Counted from the first letter of the stretch, positions 13,260-24,674 are shown. The stretch: DNA of 64,000 nt from Hyposmocoma kahamanoa (GCF_003589595.1 NW_020656077.1:4957538-5021537), one strand, 5' to 3'. Translations and numbers: made by a program. The notes: generated from the sequence alone by a model not told the origin.

Positions 13260-13475
13260 CGAAACTTGTCGGAGAGCGTACTTATTTCTGCTACAGAGCA
13301 GTAATGTTCACATTACGTTCCGGTTTTGAAGGGCATGGGCGCTGGTGGAACCGCAGGCACTTGCCAACTTAATGTCTCAGGGTGACGAGCTCAGTGGCAA
13401 AGCCGCTCAGATGTTTTCAATTTAAAGCTCGAGTGGAATTGCAACTGTTATGGATAGGCGTGTCGCCTTTCGGAA
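13260..13475 (+). repeat. Dispersed repeat, family R (GACGAACAAGT family)
   Basis: It matches copies at 17235-17425, 20458-20765 (-), 36885-37045 (-), 37560-37812 and 49075-49250 through phrases such as 'TCCGGTTTTGAAGGG', 'GCCAACTTAATGTCTCAGGG' and 'GTGGCAAAGCCGCTCAGAT'. The 3' end 'CGCACGACTTGTTCGTCCCG' is missing in this copy. The open frame at 13127-13372 lies within it and is not a host gene. Confidence 0.75.
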
Positions 13476-13708
13476 GCAATTGAGGGCATTGATACTGTCC
13501 AGGACACCTGTAGCACCCTACCGCATTTAAGAAAAAAAAAATGTGGTAAGATAATATAAAAAATACGTGTTTTCAATTATTTTTTGTGGTGGTAGGCGCT
13601 GAATTTTTTTTTTTTAGTTATCTTGCTTAAGTGGGCGATGAAACAAAAAGTTTGGGATGCTGTATATCATAAAACAACTTACTTGGAATTTCTTAGAATT
13701 CGCCAATC

Positions 13709-14318
13709 GCTTCCGTGGCCTAACGGTTACCATACTGGTCTGCCACGCGGAGGTCCCGGGTTCGATTCCTAAACCGGGAGAAATATTTGTATGGCCTAGA
13801 ATTTACATCTCCCGTGAGTTTGGGTGTAATTTGAGGTTATCTATGTGTGTGTCCATAATATGGCACCTGTTTTATAGTATTTCTAAATATTTTAACTATT
13901 TTTCAATGACAAATTAATTTATTATTTTCTTGATTTTTATCTACCTTAATCAATTCATAAAAAAATATATGCAACTATTTACAATTTCACAATACGACAT
14001 TTTATTTTATTTCATTTTATTTTTAACGCCTTTTATTAAATTCATTATGTTTGACATTACAAATAGAACATAATTACAATTCACACATATATAATTGATA
14101 AATATGTGACAACATAATGTAATTATTAAATAACTGACAATAGTGAAATAAATTCGTTATTCGTTTTAAAATAAATAACAAAGATAGTCGTACCATAAAA
14201 ATACATACATACAAACGATATTCAAGGCCTCCGAAAAATAAATAACGGGAAGGTGAAAGAAGGGACTTAAAGAACTATGGCACCCGCGATACAGATGGTT
14301 TCCCTAGTGCGGGGCTAA
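13709..14318 (+). mobile_element. SINE family A, interrupted by a later insertion
   Basis: The tRNA-like head is at 13709-13780 (GCTTCCGTGGCCTAACGG, B-box GGTTCGATTCC). The body then runs to 13867, and the SINE tail 'TTTCCCTAGTGCGGGGCTA' resumes at 14276-14318. Between them lies a 408-bp foreign segment flanked by the 9-bp duplication TATGGCACC (13859-13867 and 14276-14284). Uninterrupted relatives are at 42776-42993 (+), 25690-25883 (-) and 48750-48919 (-). Confidence 0.85.
13868..14275 (+). mobile_element. Retroelement-like insertion, family F, longer copy
   Basis: This AT-rich insertion sits inside the family A SINE and is bounded by a 9-bp target-site duplication. Its last 215 bases (14061-14275, ending GAAGGGACTTAAAGAA) recur inverted at 14679-14887. 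A constant 3' end, variable 5' truncation and short target duplications are what target-primed retrotransposition produces, so a LINE or SINE 3' tail is likely. No coding region is seen. Confidence 0.7.
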
Positions 14319-14478
14319 GATACAATCATAGCAATTACGTAGTCTTAGGTAACCTTACATGTGTTGTCAAGATATTGATACAAATTCAGAAATGAATTAA
14401 TTCGTCTCTGAGCGCAATAGCAACGTTTAGTGAGTATAATTACACGTCGAACTCAGAAGAAGCACTCCTTTGTCCTCA

Positions 14479-14933
14479 AAAATATCTATTTGCCAAGTTT
14501 TATTGGAATCTGTTAACGGAAAGGGGGTGAAATCTAATAAACCGGATTCATCACCTAATTTGCCTCCGTCATTATATGGAATATTTTCTTTCAATTTGAA
14601 AGTGACCATTACTGAGATATTTCCTTTCCCACAAAAAAGTATCTTTGAAATCGGTTTCACAATTACAAATTACAAATGCATTACAAATTCTTTAAGTCCC
14701 TTCTTTCACCTTCCCGTTATTTATTTTTCGGAGGCCTTGAATATCGTTTGTATGTATGTATTTTTATGGTACGACTATCTTTATTATTTATTTTAAACGA
14801 ATAACGAATTTATTTCACTATTATCAGTTATTTAATAATTACATTATGTTGTCACATATTTATCAATTATATATGTGTGAATTACAATTACAAATGTCGG
14901 AGAACCTCCTCCTTTTTTGCAGCGGTTAATAAA
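14479..14933 (+). mobile_element. Repeat family T (TIR-like ends), interrupted
   Basis: The segment 14479-14678 matches the complete family T element at 61471-61734 ('CTATTTGCCAAGTTTTATTG', 'GGAATATTTTCTT'). The element's end 'GAGAACCTCCTCCTTTTTT' resumes at 14900. In between is the inverted family F insertion, flanked by the 9-bp direct repeat TTACAAATG. The frames at 14427-14796 are products of these repeats. Confidence 0.75.
14679..14887 (-). mobile_element. Retroelement-like insertion, family F, shorter inverted copy
   Basis: It is the reverse complement of the 3' 210 bases of the insertion at 13868-14275, flanked by 9-bp duplications TTACAAATG (14670-14678 and 14888-14896). It is truncated at its 5' end relative to the other copy. 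Confidence 0.7.
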
Positions 14934-15444
14934 AATAGCAAATCTTTATCCAATAGCTCACCAGTATTTCTACATCCCATATAATCAGGGCCGCATACTA
15001 CTCAAGGACTGAGTCATAGGGGCAGTGCACCAGCGCCCACGCAGTATCAATTAAAGCCCGTGTAAATGAGGAATGTAAATAACACGAACATTTTCACGCC
15101 AAGTAGGTTAATATATCCATACTTCACAGTGTAGGGCTTATTAAAAAAACAAATAGATTTATACTTTCTTGGTCCAAAGATGCGTAACATGCCTGTTTTT
15201 GCCATTTTGATTCAGGAGGTTATAATAATAATTTTATCTTTGCTGCGGTTGCAACGCTTGCACGCTTTATCATTTCATACGTCCAATTAAAAGCCAGCGT
15301 TAATTACGGATCTGGTCTAGTACTAAGGTACTCAATCAGCAATGACAGTAACAGAATCAGTCAACATTAATATCGGATATTGTTATTTGTATATCGACGA
15401 AAATGTTCAAAATAAATTGTGTTTTAAGTTGGTAGATATTATAT

Positions 15445-15655
15445 GAAGTTTGTTCAAACGCAGAAAAAAATCGTTTGATCCGGCTGAGTTCCAACTAGCG
15501 TCTTCAGTATACCAGACCGAGGACGCTCTCCCAACTACGCTACAGAATGAACCAGCAGACCTAACGAATTTTTCTATGCGCTTGTTGCTCTTTGTGTTTG
15601 GTTTTGTTAACGATTTTTTTGCCGTAGCTCCATAGAAGAGAAGTCGGTTTAATAA
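15445..15655 (-). mobile_element. SINE family D
   Basis: The reverse complement reads as the tRNA-like head of family D (compare 24690-24790), diverged, with the body 'AAAATCGTTAACAAAACC' and 'CTATGGAGCTACGGC' towards its 5' side. The overlapping frames at 15407-15682 are repeat artefacts. Confidence 0.7.
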
Positions 15656-15659
15656 TTGT

Positions 15660-17230
15660 AATATGAAGTTTCTTGACGACATTTACTACCCTGATTGGTA
15701 GATATTGCCGAGTTGGGTATGTTGTATATCAATCTACACTCCTCGATAGGCCTTGTATCTTTTCAATAAACATGAAAGCCAGCCACTGGCGAAATGTTTT
15801 ATGTCAATCAGGTTTTGCGACTGCAAATTCCACATTTCCCCTATAAACAGTTCAAACAAGTCGTTACAAATGAGATTGAACACTCAGAGGAACATTAAGC
15901 GCTGAGATGCGAAGGAAAGACTACTACATTGACAGCACTTTGCAGTCTACACGAATTCACTGCAATAAAAACCGACTGTTCGAATTCACGGATTAAGATT
16001 TAGTTGGAAATCGGGTCGGATCTTTGCTGAAGTAATCGTCTTTTTATGGCTAACCTTCACGGTGGACTGTAGGGCTGTTTATCGGTACGTATAGTTCAAC
16101 ATAAATACAACAATGCTCCTAAAAATAACAACTAATATTTCTTTCGTCATTCAAGATATCTAAAATAAAACGCTTTCGGATAATGCTTGGTAGTGACCAA
16201 ATGCTCCAAGTCGCCGTGTTCAACCCAATACTGGATCGTTTTATTACTATTGTAAACAAATTTGTTTCTGCCTTTGAAGTTAGGGACTCACCATATTTAT
16301 TCACACGGAATCGCCTTGAGTCGGTTAGAATAATCTTTACGTCCGAAAAAGACGAAATATAATAGCGAAGAAAAGACGACGCGCGTTTCACTTCCTCTCG
16401 GATCACCGACACGAAACGCAGAACGTCACTTTCGCTCTTATTACATAGACATGAAGATTTTTCTGACCGGCTTAATGCGAACCCGTGTCGATAAGTGTGG
16501 TGACTCCTTTATAGAATAAAATTTTTCAATTCTTTACTCGTACTTGGTAAGTGATACGTGCATTCGTCTAAATTATTATGTACAAACCATGAAACGTACC
16601 GAAATTATAAACGTATAATTTTACCCATTAAACATTTGCAGATAAAGATTATTATTTGCTCAGAATATTTTATGATTTCAATTATAATTTCGTACGAAAA
16701 TTGAATTTCCTTTTTTATGATTAGCGAATGTACTGCGCTTTGTACGAAATTTAGTTTTATTCTAGTTATCAACACATTCAAAATTGTAACTCAGTTTATA
16801 TGTGTGGAATAATCTGACAGTTCTCTAAATTAAAACGAGCCAGGTGCACATACTTAAAATTAAGTTTAGTTTGCGTTTAACCGAATCGGACTTTCGCAAC
16901 GCCTGCGTAATGAGGTCAGACATATCTAGGGTGACCTAGGCGTGGCATAATACTTCACTACGACCAGAGGTCGGTAGGTCATAGCTAAACGCATTACGAC
17001 TCTATTGTATGCGAGTATTGTATACGCTAATAGAATAGTGGCAAAAAATTACGCCTTAGAGGTACAAGGGCTGGCAGCTAACTTGCTCATTGTATAGGAA
17101 CGTTCTGACAGCGTTTTCATTTCGACCATCTTGTCCTGGTTATCTTTTTTCATCCACTTTATAGTTCTATATGACTGGACGTTTCAGTTTTTAATGCAAG
17201 TAAATGAACTTTAAAGTTTAAATGAAGGAG
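15660..17230. other. Non-coding stretch with a weak exon-like frame
   Basis: I recognise nothing firmly. A 97-codon minus-strand frame (16119-16412) is followed, in the direction of transcription, by a GT GAGT donor-like site near 16293. It has no recognised domain. Three AGGTCA-type half-sites lie at 16912-16981. Confidence 0.35.
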
Positions 17231-17234
17231 GAGG

Positions 17235-17425
17235 TCTACTGCTACCTCCTTGTGAAAAAGTTCGTCCAAGGCAGTACTGCCTTATTTCTACTGCTAAGGA
17301 GTAATGTGATCATTACTGCGGTCCAGTTTTAAAGGTGGGTGCTGGTGGAATTACAGACACAATGGGACTTGTCAACTAATGTCTAAAGGTGATAGGCGCA
17401 GTGGCCACTGCCCGTAAGATCTAAA
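17235..17425 (+). repeat. Dispersed repeat, family R
   Basis: It shares 'CAGTACTGCCTTATTTCTAC', 'CAGTTTTAAAGGTGGGTGCT' and 'ACTTGTCAACTAATGTCTAA' with the other copies. It lacks the terminal GACGAACAAG part. Confidence 0.7.
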
Positions 17426-17876
17426 TAACTAATACTTTCCTGGACGAACTCTTAATTTAAGGCTAAAAACAAAATGTTATTCTATAGGTATTCTATACAT
17501 ATATCTTGATCATGAAATTCGAGGCTCGAGATCGATGTTTTTAGTCTCGAGGCACATCGGGAGTTAAGTCATTTAATTGAACTGAAAATTGACTACACCA
17601 ACATTTATTTTCTATTCTAGTTACATGGACGTGGCAAGTACAGTGGAACTTAGTATAATCTATGGAGATTGAAGAACAATACAGTCAAGTCTTCTCTATC
17701 TGAAACAGTATTACACGCCCTTTGTTTCTTACGTGCATACTATTAAAATGAAAAAAAAAAGAAAAAAAAAGAAAGAATTACTTTGACAAATAATTTGACT
17801 TCAGTTAATAATATGAGTAAATATATTATGATTTGACTGTCTAAATGCCTAGTATACAAGTATGGAAACCTTATGG

Positions 17877-17986
17877 CTGCAGCGCCACAGACGCGTGGCT
17901 GCAGTGCCACAGACGCGTGTCTGCAGCGCCACAGACGCATGACTGCAACGCCATGGACGCGCCACTGCAGCGCTTCTACAAGCGTC
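17877..17986. repeat. 22-bp minisatellite, five units
   Basis: Units start at 17877, 17899, 17921, 17943 and 17965, with core CTGCAGCGCCACAGACGCG. They are GC-rich in an AT-rich setting, and divergence rises to the right. The minus-strand frame through it reads as repeated RVCGAA-like units and is not taken as a gene. Confidence 0.9.
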
Positions 17987-18689
17987 TAATTTGAAGGCAC
18001 CCATAGTCTCAAAAGTCGCGTTTTTCCCGGAAGTGTGGATACTGCACCGAGCATCGATTATTTTTCCCCGGGACAAGGAGTTGCAGCGGGGAAGAAGGCC
18101 TAATAGATACCTATTGTTCCCAGCGTTTTGAATTTCCTTTTGATAACGTAATTTATTAATCATAGGTATTAAACTTTTTTTTATTACCGTCTACTCGGTT
18201 TGTCATTACTTTATTGTTGATTTTATCACAATATACTTACCTTTTTTTACTGACTGCGCTAAATAAACGTGCATATTGCTGTTGAGTATTTCAATGTTGG
18301 AAAGATAACTAATAATAGCAAGTGAGGCAAGTCCCCCTCGGGACTCTGTCCGATAAGGTGTCAATAACCTGGTATTCTGCAAACATAGGCCAGACGGTGA
18401 CAAGTTTGTGAATATGCATTGTACACACCGTGTTAAATAAACCACGTGGTTTCATGTTGTGGAACACGTGTAGGCCGATGATGGTCATGACGGTTACGTG
18501 TTAATAATGAATTTTCAGTTTTTTACACACAAACAAAACAAGTATTAAACTCGTAACAAAAATCGTAAGATTTGCAAATCGTAGGTAGCATCGACAAATC
18601 ATTACAGTAGCGCCATTTCTCTCTCCCATCTATTACTTACTTGCTAGTTCGCACGACGCAACAACAGGATAACAACAGCAATTTAGCTA

Positions 18690-19100
18690 CATATGTATGT
18701 AACATATACTTCACGTCCTCTCCCCATCGAAGTAGGCTTTTGCCTTATCAACACGCATCAGTGCTTTCATACACGCTCGTCGGTTAAGTGTAGGATGCCC
18801 TCAATTTGGTCGTCTTGGTCGGACCTTACGAACTTTCCCGCTCACACTCGCCTTACAAGTCTGTTTCGTCAATCTTCTTTCTTTCATTCTCTCCACATGT
18901 CCGAACCATCTAAGCATCCCTTTCTCTATCTTTGTCACTACGTCTTCTTCATCTTCTTCCACGCCGCAACGCTCTCTTGTCACACTGATCCGTAATTTAT
19001 CCATTACAGTAACTCCAGCCATGTTTCTCAAAGCGCTCATTTTTAGTGCATTAATTCTACTTTCGTGGTTCTTCTGCCAAATCCAACATTCACAACGTTA
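18690..19100 (-). pseudogene. LINE reverse-transcriptase C-terminal fragment
   Basis: The minus-strand frame 19040-18801 carries TRERCGVEED, VVTKIEKGMLRWFGHVERM and RLTKQT, a classical insect non-LTR polymerase tail. Upstream (19041-19100) CWIWQKNHESRINALK continues the same family in frame, and downstream codons to about 18690 are degenerate. A duplicated acidic stretch (EEDEED) is a small in-frame expansion. The 79-residue open part is better preserved than the relative at 911-1440. Confidence 0.85.
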
Positions 19101-20457
19101 TTATGATAATGGCCACCTTTATTTACCAGGCATACTAAAAGTCTCGTACATGCAGACAGACGAGTTTGAATTTACGTGTGATAAACGAGGCAAAATGTAT
19201 TTCTCATTGGGTTTCCATTAACCCAAGGTACCAAAATTGTCAAAGCGTATATAAGACTGCTAACATTTTGGCACGACATTCCAGCTCTACCCGTCTGGCA
19301 ACTATGAGTGCTTGCTCCCACATAGTTCTTAAATTTTTCACATATAATTTTAGAACATCCTTTCTGTTTGTGGCAACATGCCAGGAACCTGTGTGATCGG
19401 GAGTTCAGACAAAGGTTCAATGCGTAATGCACAAACACTATCCATTTGGAATCCTGTATTTCAACTTCGGAAACAGGTCACACAGACGGTCACACTTCGG
19501 ACGGGCTTCTGGAAGTAAGTCGATCGTGGCCGAAAATACGCGAGGAATCTCCATCATGCCTTGCACGGGAATAAAGTACAGTCCGATTTTAATAAACCCC
19601 TATACAAAACAGATAACTCCAAAAATTCAATAAACTCATCATCTGTCTGTCTTTCAGGGCGCGTTCCCATTATGTCGTAACGTTTTATTTATCGCTGGAC
19701 GACTGTCGCTTTTAGCCTGTTCCCATATCACGACTATCTGTCGTGACTATGTCGTGGACTTTTTTTATCGTTGAACAACTGACGTGTATTCCCACTGAAT
19801 CATGACGACAATTTATCGGATCACGGCACGGTCTTGTTATTTGCACTACAGAATTGTTTGATGCACATCCGACGGCGCGAAAGACGAGAAGGGAGAGTAG
19901 GGAGCAGAACATGTGCAGATCACGATAAATAAAATGTGACGACAATAGTAACTGCGATTATCTGTTGTCACGTTTTTATCGTGACATTTTATTTATCGTC
20001 TGACGATTGTTGTTCCAGCTCTTCCAGCTTGACAGTCGGTCGTCGTAACGTCAAAAAAATCATGAACGACAGTTAATCGTGTTGTACTATATGTGAACAA
20101 CTTCATTTAAGTATACAAGGCACGACAGTTTAAACGGGACGGGACGTGCTAGTAGAGACACCAACGAGCTACTTAACAAAGCTTAGTTCCTGTGTTCACC
20201 TTTCTGCTCTATCATTAGACTCCAATCACCGTCCGTGAACCAATTACTCATCGATACCAATTTAATGAGCCTAAAAATGATATGTTGTAAGTAGTTGAGG
20301 AGTTACGTAGTTTGTAGATTGTCGAGGGCCCCGAGTCCACCAATTTTCTTGAAATCACTGGTCATTGTAATTCCATTCAGACTTCACTGAGTTCACATTG
20401 CAATTATGATAATATTTTTTATTCTGCTAAAATGTAGTTTTTTTAATATATAATATT

Positions 20458-20765
20458 AAGTACCGGGACGAACAAGTCGTGCGCCTGATGGTATTCTACA
20501 CCTACAGCCTATCCGTAACAGTTGCAGTGCCATTCAGAGCTTTAATTCACAAAGATCTGAGGGTCACTGCCCCCGTCACATAAGTTGACAAGTCCCATGT
20601 GCCTGCCATTTCACCAGCACCCTTACCCTTCAAAACTGGAACACAGTAATGCTGACATTACTGCTTGGCGGCAGAAATAGCTAAGGTGGCAGTACTAACC
20701 TGGATGAACTCTTTCACAAAGAGCTCTACTGCTACTAGTTACTACTGTTGCTACTTGCAACAGCA
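20458..20765 (-). repeat. Dispersed repeat, family R (fullest copy)
   Basis: On the + strand this begins with 'GGGACGAACAAGTCGTGCGC' and runs through 'GCAGTGCCATTCAGAGCTTT', 'AAGTTGACAAGTCCCATGTG' and 'CACAAAGAGCTCTACTGCTA'. The same blocks in the same order occur at 37560-37812 on the other strand. The element class is unknown; there is no open frame. Confidence 0.8.
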
Positions 20766-21104
20766 GTTGAGTCTCAGTAGTGTGTCAGTGGCATGGCAGG
20801 AATGGCGCTCATTCAATCACTAACGATCGATGTTGCCTTACTAAAATCATCACGGATGTTACCATGCATATCTTAATTTTTATCTTGTTTGATTAGCAAG
20901 TCGTCAAATTAAATATAATTTCTTTATATCAAATAGTAGACTACGCCATCTAAGTGCCATTGAAGAGCAGAATACCAAAAAAATGCAATTGCAATTGAAT
21001 AGTAGCTCGATGGCTATTCATTGACAAACAACGTTCAAAATACTGCCATGACATTATATCGACACACAACTGTGACGATTTAAATTTAGCAGAATTGGGG
21101 TCCT

Positions 21105-21325
21105 GGTTACAGCATCATCATCATTTATACGTCCCACTGCTGGGCACGGGTCTCCTTTCAGACGAGGGTTTAGGCCATAGTCCGCCACGCTGGCCCAATG
21201 CGGGTTGGGGAGTTCACACGTTTTCCGAGGGTTGTGAACCTCCTTCGACGTGCAAGTTTCAGCACGATGTTTTCCTTCACCGAAAAACTCATGATAAACT
21301 TAAAATTAAATTTCGCACATAAATT
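21105..21325 (+). repeat. Lepidopteran-type dispersed repeat (LINE-related tail)
   Basis: It contains the phrases 'TACGTCCCACTGCTGGGCAC' and 'GATGTTTTCCTTCACCG', which are typical of high-copy sequence around LINE ends in moths and butterflies. The open frame through it (21095-21322) is not a host gene. Recognition is from memory of the phrase only. Confidence 0.55.
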
Positions 21326-22253
21326 TCGAGAAACTTAGAGGTGACATAGCCACTACAGCATCAGCGTGCTGATTTTGATTGGAATCGGAATCGGGTAGCT
21401 CATCCGAGTCTCGAAATCAGATGGGCTTCCGAGCAAGAATATGAACCTGATTCCTACAATACCTTTCTAATTTGTGGGTTAAATCATCTATTGTTCCGAT
21501 TTGAAATGTCAAGTTTCCGATCGGCCAGTTGTGAATCGCAATTGTGCCCTTCGACTCTGAAAAGATGCAGTTTCCGATCGCGAGAGGCAATCAAAATGAA
21601 GCTGCAGATCACGGTAAATGTAGATTTACAAAGTATACCAAATTTCTAGTCGGTTGGCCAAATGGAAGTAAAATAAGAAGCTTACATTTTATGGCTGATA
21701 TCCTTATTATAACTGGAAAAAGTGCTGATTAGCACATGTTCATCACATGTAGCTTACAACCATCGTGATTAAATTAGCCTTCAAATAAGAAGAAACCCTT
21801 TGAGTCATAGCCAGACAATCAGATACATTGACAAAGGCTTCAAATTTATAACTCCTTTTAGCGTCGGGGATTTAAACGACTATTGATGGGTGGCGACCAA
21901 ACCGCGAGTGGTCTGCCTTCTTAAAATACTAGTTTAAATAATAAATTTTCACATCAATCTTAACAATAGTGAATAAGGAAGGCACCGAGAGCATCAGTGC
22001 GCGACACTGCGCGGCCGTTGCCTTTTCAATGTTAGTTGACCCTTATCGTCTTTAAAAAAAACTTGTCGACTAAATCCACCAGTTTCGTCTGTGTTACAAT
22101 ATATTTTTATATTAAAAATGACAGCATGTACATGTAATTTTGTAGGTTACGAAAATTTTAACTTTTCATAAGAAAAACATCGAAGTTGGAGCCGCGTCTT
22201 TGATGGTAACAGCAATTAATTAAAATTATGCTAATTCCTCTCTCTCCTCTCTT

Positions 22254-22575
22254 ACGGCCTAAGCTCGGTTTGTCGGCGACGCCTATATTCTTGAGCTAAA
22301 ATCTCGTAACTATGTTTTTAACTTCGTTATGTTCGGTTTTCCTTTGGCTTTCGTTTTGTAAAATTTGTCATTCAATGACCCAAGAAGAGCGGTAATACAA
22401 TTCTATTCTATTCTATTCTATACGGTTTAAGCTCGGTTTGTAGGTGACGCTTATATTCGTGTGTTAAAATCTCATAACTATGTTTTTAACTTCGTCATTC
22501 TTTGTATTCTTTTGGCTTTCGTTTCGTATAATTAGTACTTCAATAATCCATGAAGAGCGGTAAACATAATTAGAA
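22254..22575 (+). repeat. Tandem duplication, period 168 bp, with (TTCTA)n
   Basis: Two units start at 22254 and 22422 with 'ACGGCCTAAGCTCGGTTTGT' and 'ACGGTTTAAGCTCGGTTTGT'. Both contain 'CATAACTATGTTTTTAACTT'-like and 'AAGAGCGGTAA' segments. Unit 1 ends in a TTCTA pentamer run (22401-22421). They may be head-to-tail LINE or SINE ends. Confidence 0.75.
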
Positions 22576-23005
22576 TTTTGTGAATTTCTTCCTAAGTTTT
22601 TATTCATATACGTCTGATGTATATGCAGTGTTACCTCTCACTGTTGTGCCGGGACGTCACTAAGCTGCGGTTATTAATTTAAAAAAAAAAAAGATTGCTT
22701 TCTAACCTTGCTTTTTAAAATAACGTTATGGTTGTTTTGATCCGCTACAAAACTGTCATCATCAAGCCATTCACCTCGTTTCTCTACGTCTGACGATTAA
22801 AGTAATGTTCTCTTCCTTCCCATGGCTGTACAAGTCGAACTTTAACCTTTTCTTAATTCATCTCAACTATCAAAACTAAATCGAAGTATAAGGATTTTTA
22901 TGGCCATTATAATTCGACCTATTAGATACCTAGCCATTCGACTAACAGATATTCCTTTTGAAGGCATGAATGTCTGGTTAACATTGAGTGTTCTTTTTGT
23001 TGCAG

Positions 23006-23170
23006 GTACGTCTATGCGTCACCCGTGACACGTCGATCGGGCTGGAATGCAGGCCTGAAGGTTATCGCAGGCATTTTAACTGGCCAGCGAATAAAGACAT
23101 TATGCAGCCGCTCGACGATTTTGTAGAGATACGAATAGAATGCAGATGCGCCGTATCGCACACATTCTGA
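23006..23170 (+). CDS. Cysteine-rich 3'-terminal coding exon, protein unidentified
   Basis: A pyrimidine-rich tract and TTGCAG acceptor (to 23005) precede 54 codons and a TGA at 23168. The frame is phase 0 from the acceptor. It has four cysteines (in VRLCVTRDT, LECRPEGYRR, and ECRC near the end), a compact charged composition, and balanced codon use unlike the surrounding AT-rich DNA. A run VEIRIECRC shortly before the stop resembles the closing strand of secreted cystine-knot growth-factor-like proteins, but I do not recognise the family, and this is only a layout similarity. The 3' UTR would run to AATAAA at 23406. Upstream exons were not found, so the intron must be long or the partner exons lie outside the recognisable set. 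Confidence 0.6.
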   Translation, partial: VRLCVTRDTSIGLECRPEGYRRHFNWPANKDIMQPLDDFVEIRIECRCAVSHTF

Positions 23171-23405
23171 CCACAACAAAACGTTACATCACGTTAGCGG
23201 TTGTACACAATAATCGACTTGCATCATACTTCTTTTCTTAAACCTTAAACTATATTAGTTACTATTTCTATATTCCACCGGAGATGATTTAATCGAAATG
23301 AAATTTTTATAATGGCATTCTTATTAAAAATAATGGTTTCTTGTTGGACACATTGACAAAAAAAAGTTAATGAATTAAATAAGACCTTGTGTAACTTGTT
23401 TCTAT

Positions 23406-23411
23406 AATAAA
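23406..23411 (+). promoter_or_regulatory. Candidate polyadenylation signal
   Basis: AATAAA lies 235 bases after the stop of the 23006-23170 exon. Several more AATAAA-like hexamers follow within 20 bases. In AT-rich DNA such motifs are common, so this is moderate support only. Confidence 0.4.
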
Positions 23412-24674
23412 CAAATAAACAAAATAAAAGGAACTTTATTCTTCAACACAGGAAACAATACATAAACACTTAAAATAATAACTTAAAAGGTCTGTAATGA
23501 AGAAAAGGTTACAGCCTCAGCAAGATGCTGGTTTTCAGGCTTTACCTGGTGATAAAAAATTTTGACGTAGAAATTTAAATAAATTAGTTGCTGCAGACAC
23601 CGCAGTATGCAATTTATAATTAAATATATATTTCAGAAGGCACCTCACTCACCGAAATTATACAACTACTATAAAACAACACAGAAATTGAGTAAAAATC
23701 TTAAATTATGAATCAAATGATACACGCACTGACCATATAGCAAAATAGGTATAAAAAGCATTATACTCACTACTTATATATAGAATAGGATAAACTAAGA
23801 ATGAAATTTAATTGAACATTATTGATTATAATTATATATTATATTTACTTGTTATTTATGCTAACATACCAGAACCTAATTCCATAATACCAGAGGCTAT
23901 CACGCACAATGATGCAGCAACAAGAACAATGATTGCAGAAGCATGCACAATGGCTGCAGCATTTTGTTTGCTTTTACTTCAGCTTGTGATTTATTCATAA
24001 AAAAACTCGCCAAACAAGCTAATGGTCCACTCGGTTGGAGTCCTCTTTTTTTCAATACAGGAAACGGGATAAAATTTTTAGTGCGTGATATTATGTTTTG
24101 TGTTTCTTTAATATCCAATACTGCTCTCGTTGTTATAATTAACTTATTTATTATTATTATTATTTAGTCGTTTTCGAGATATTGGCACCTAAACGTTTTT
24201 TTAATTGAAAAATATTAATCGCGCTGATTGTGCCTAACAATAAAACTGAAACTAAATAAGATATAAAAAAACACCGCTTATAGGGGGTTGTAGATCCGGA
24301 TATGTTATCCGGAATCAACGAAGCGAGATCAAAAAGTCAATAATTCAATTTCGCTTAAAATGTAGATTACGTGAGTTATGAGGAGGGCAGAATAGGTGGT
24401 CTGGTTTTTACATCAAAACGCTTCACTCGTCGACTTGCATCAACAAGCTGTCGTACGCGCTGTTTAAACACTTCAATTTTTAATCAATCGACGGTTTACG
24501 GTCGTCATCGTTAGGTCGTTACAATATGAAATTTAAGCGGAAGAAAGCGTGATTCATACGCCTTTAAAAATGGTTAAAGTGATTATTAACTGATTTTTTT
24601 TAAACAGTGTTAGTTTATTTTAGCTATGCTAAACTGTGAATTTTAATGCCCTGTTTCTTTGTAACGAATGAATT

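Noticed and set aside
13709..13780. Possible functional tRNA gene
   Set aside because: The A and B boxes are present but the acceptor and anticodon stems do not pair properly, and the sequence continues into the shared SINE body.
17849..18163. 104-codon minus-strand frame
   Set aside because: Half of it is the 22-bp minisatellite, and the rest has no recognised domain or splice context.
19172..19633. Plus-strand frames with a GTAAGT after GLFWK-like residues, suggesting an exon
   Set aside because: Frames on both strands are open, no acceptor fits the frame, and no domain is recognised.
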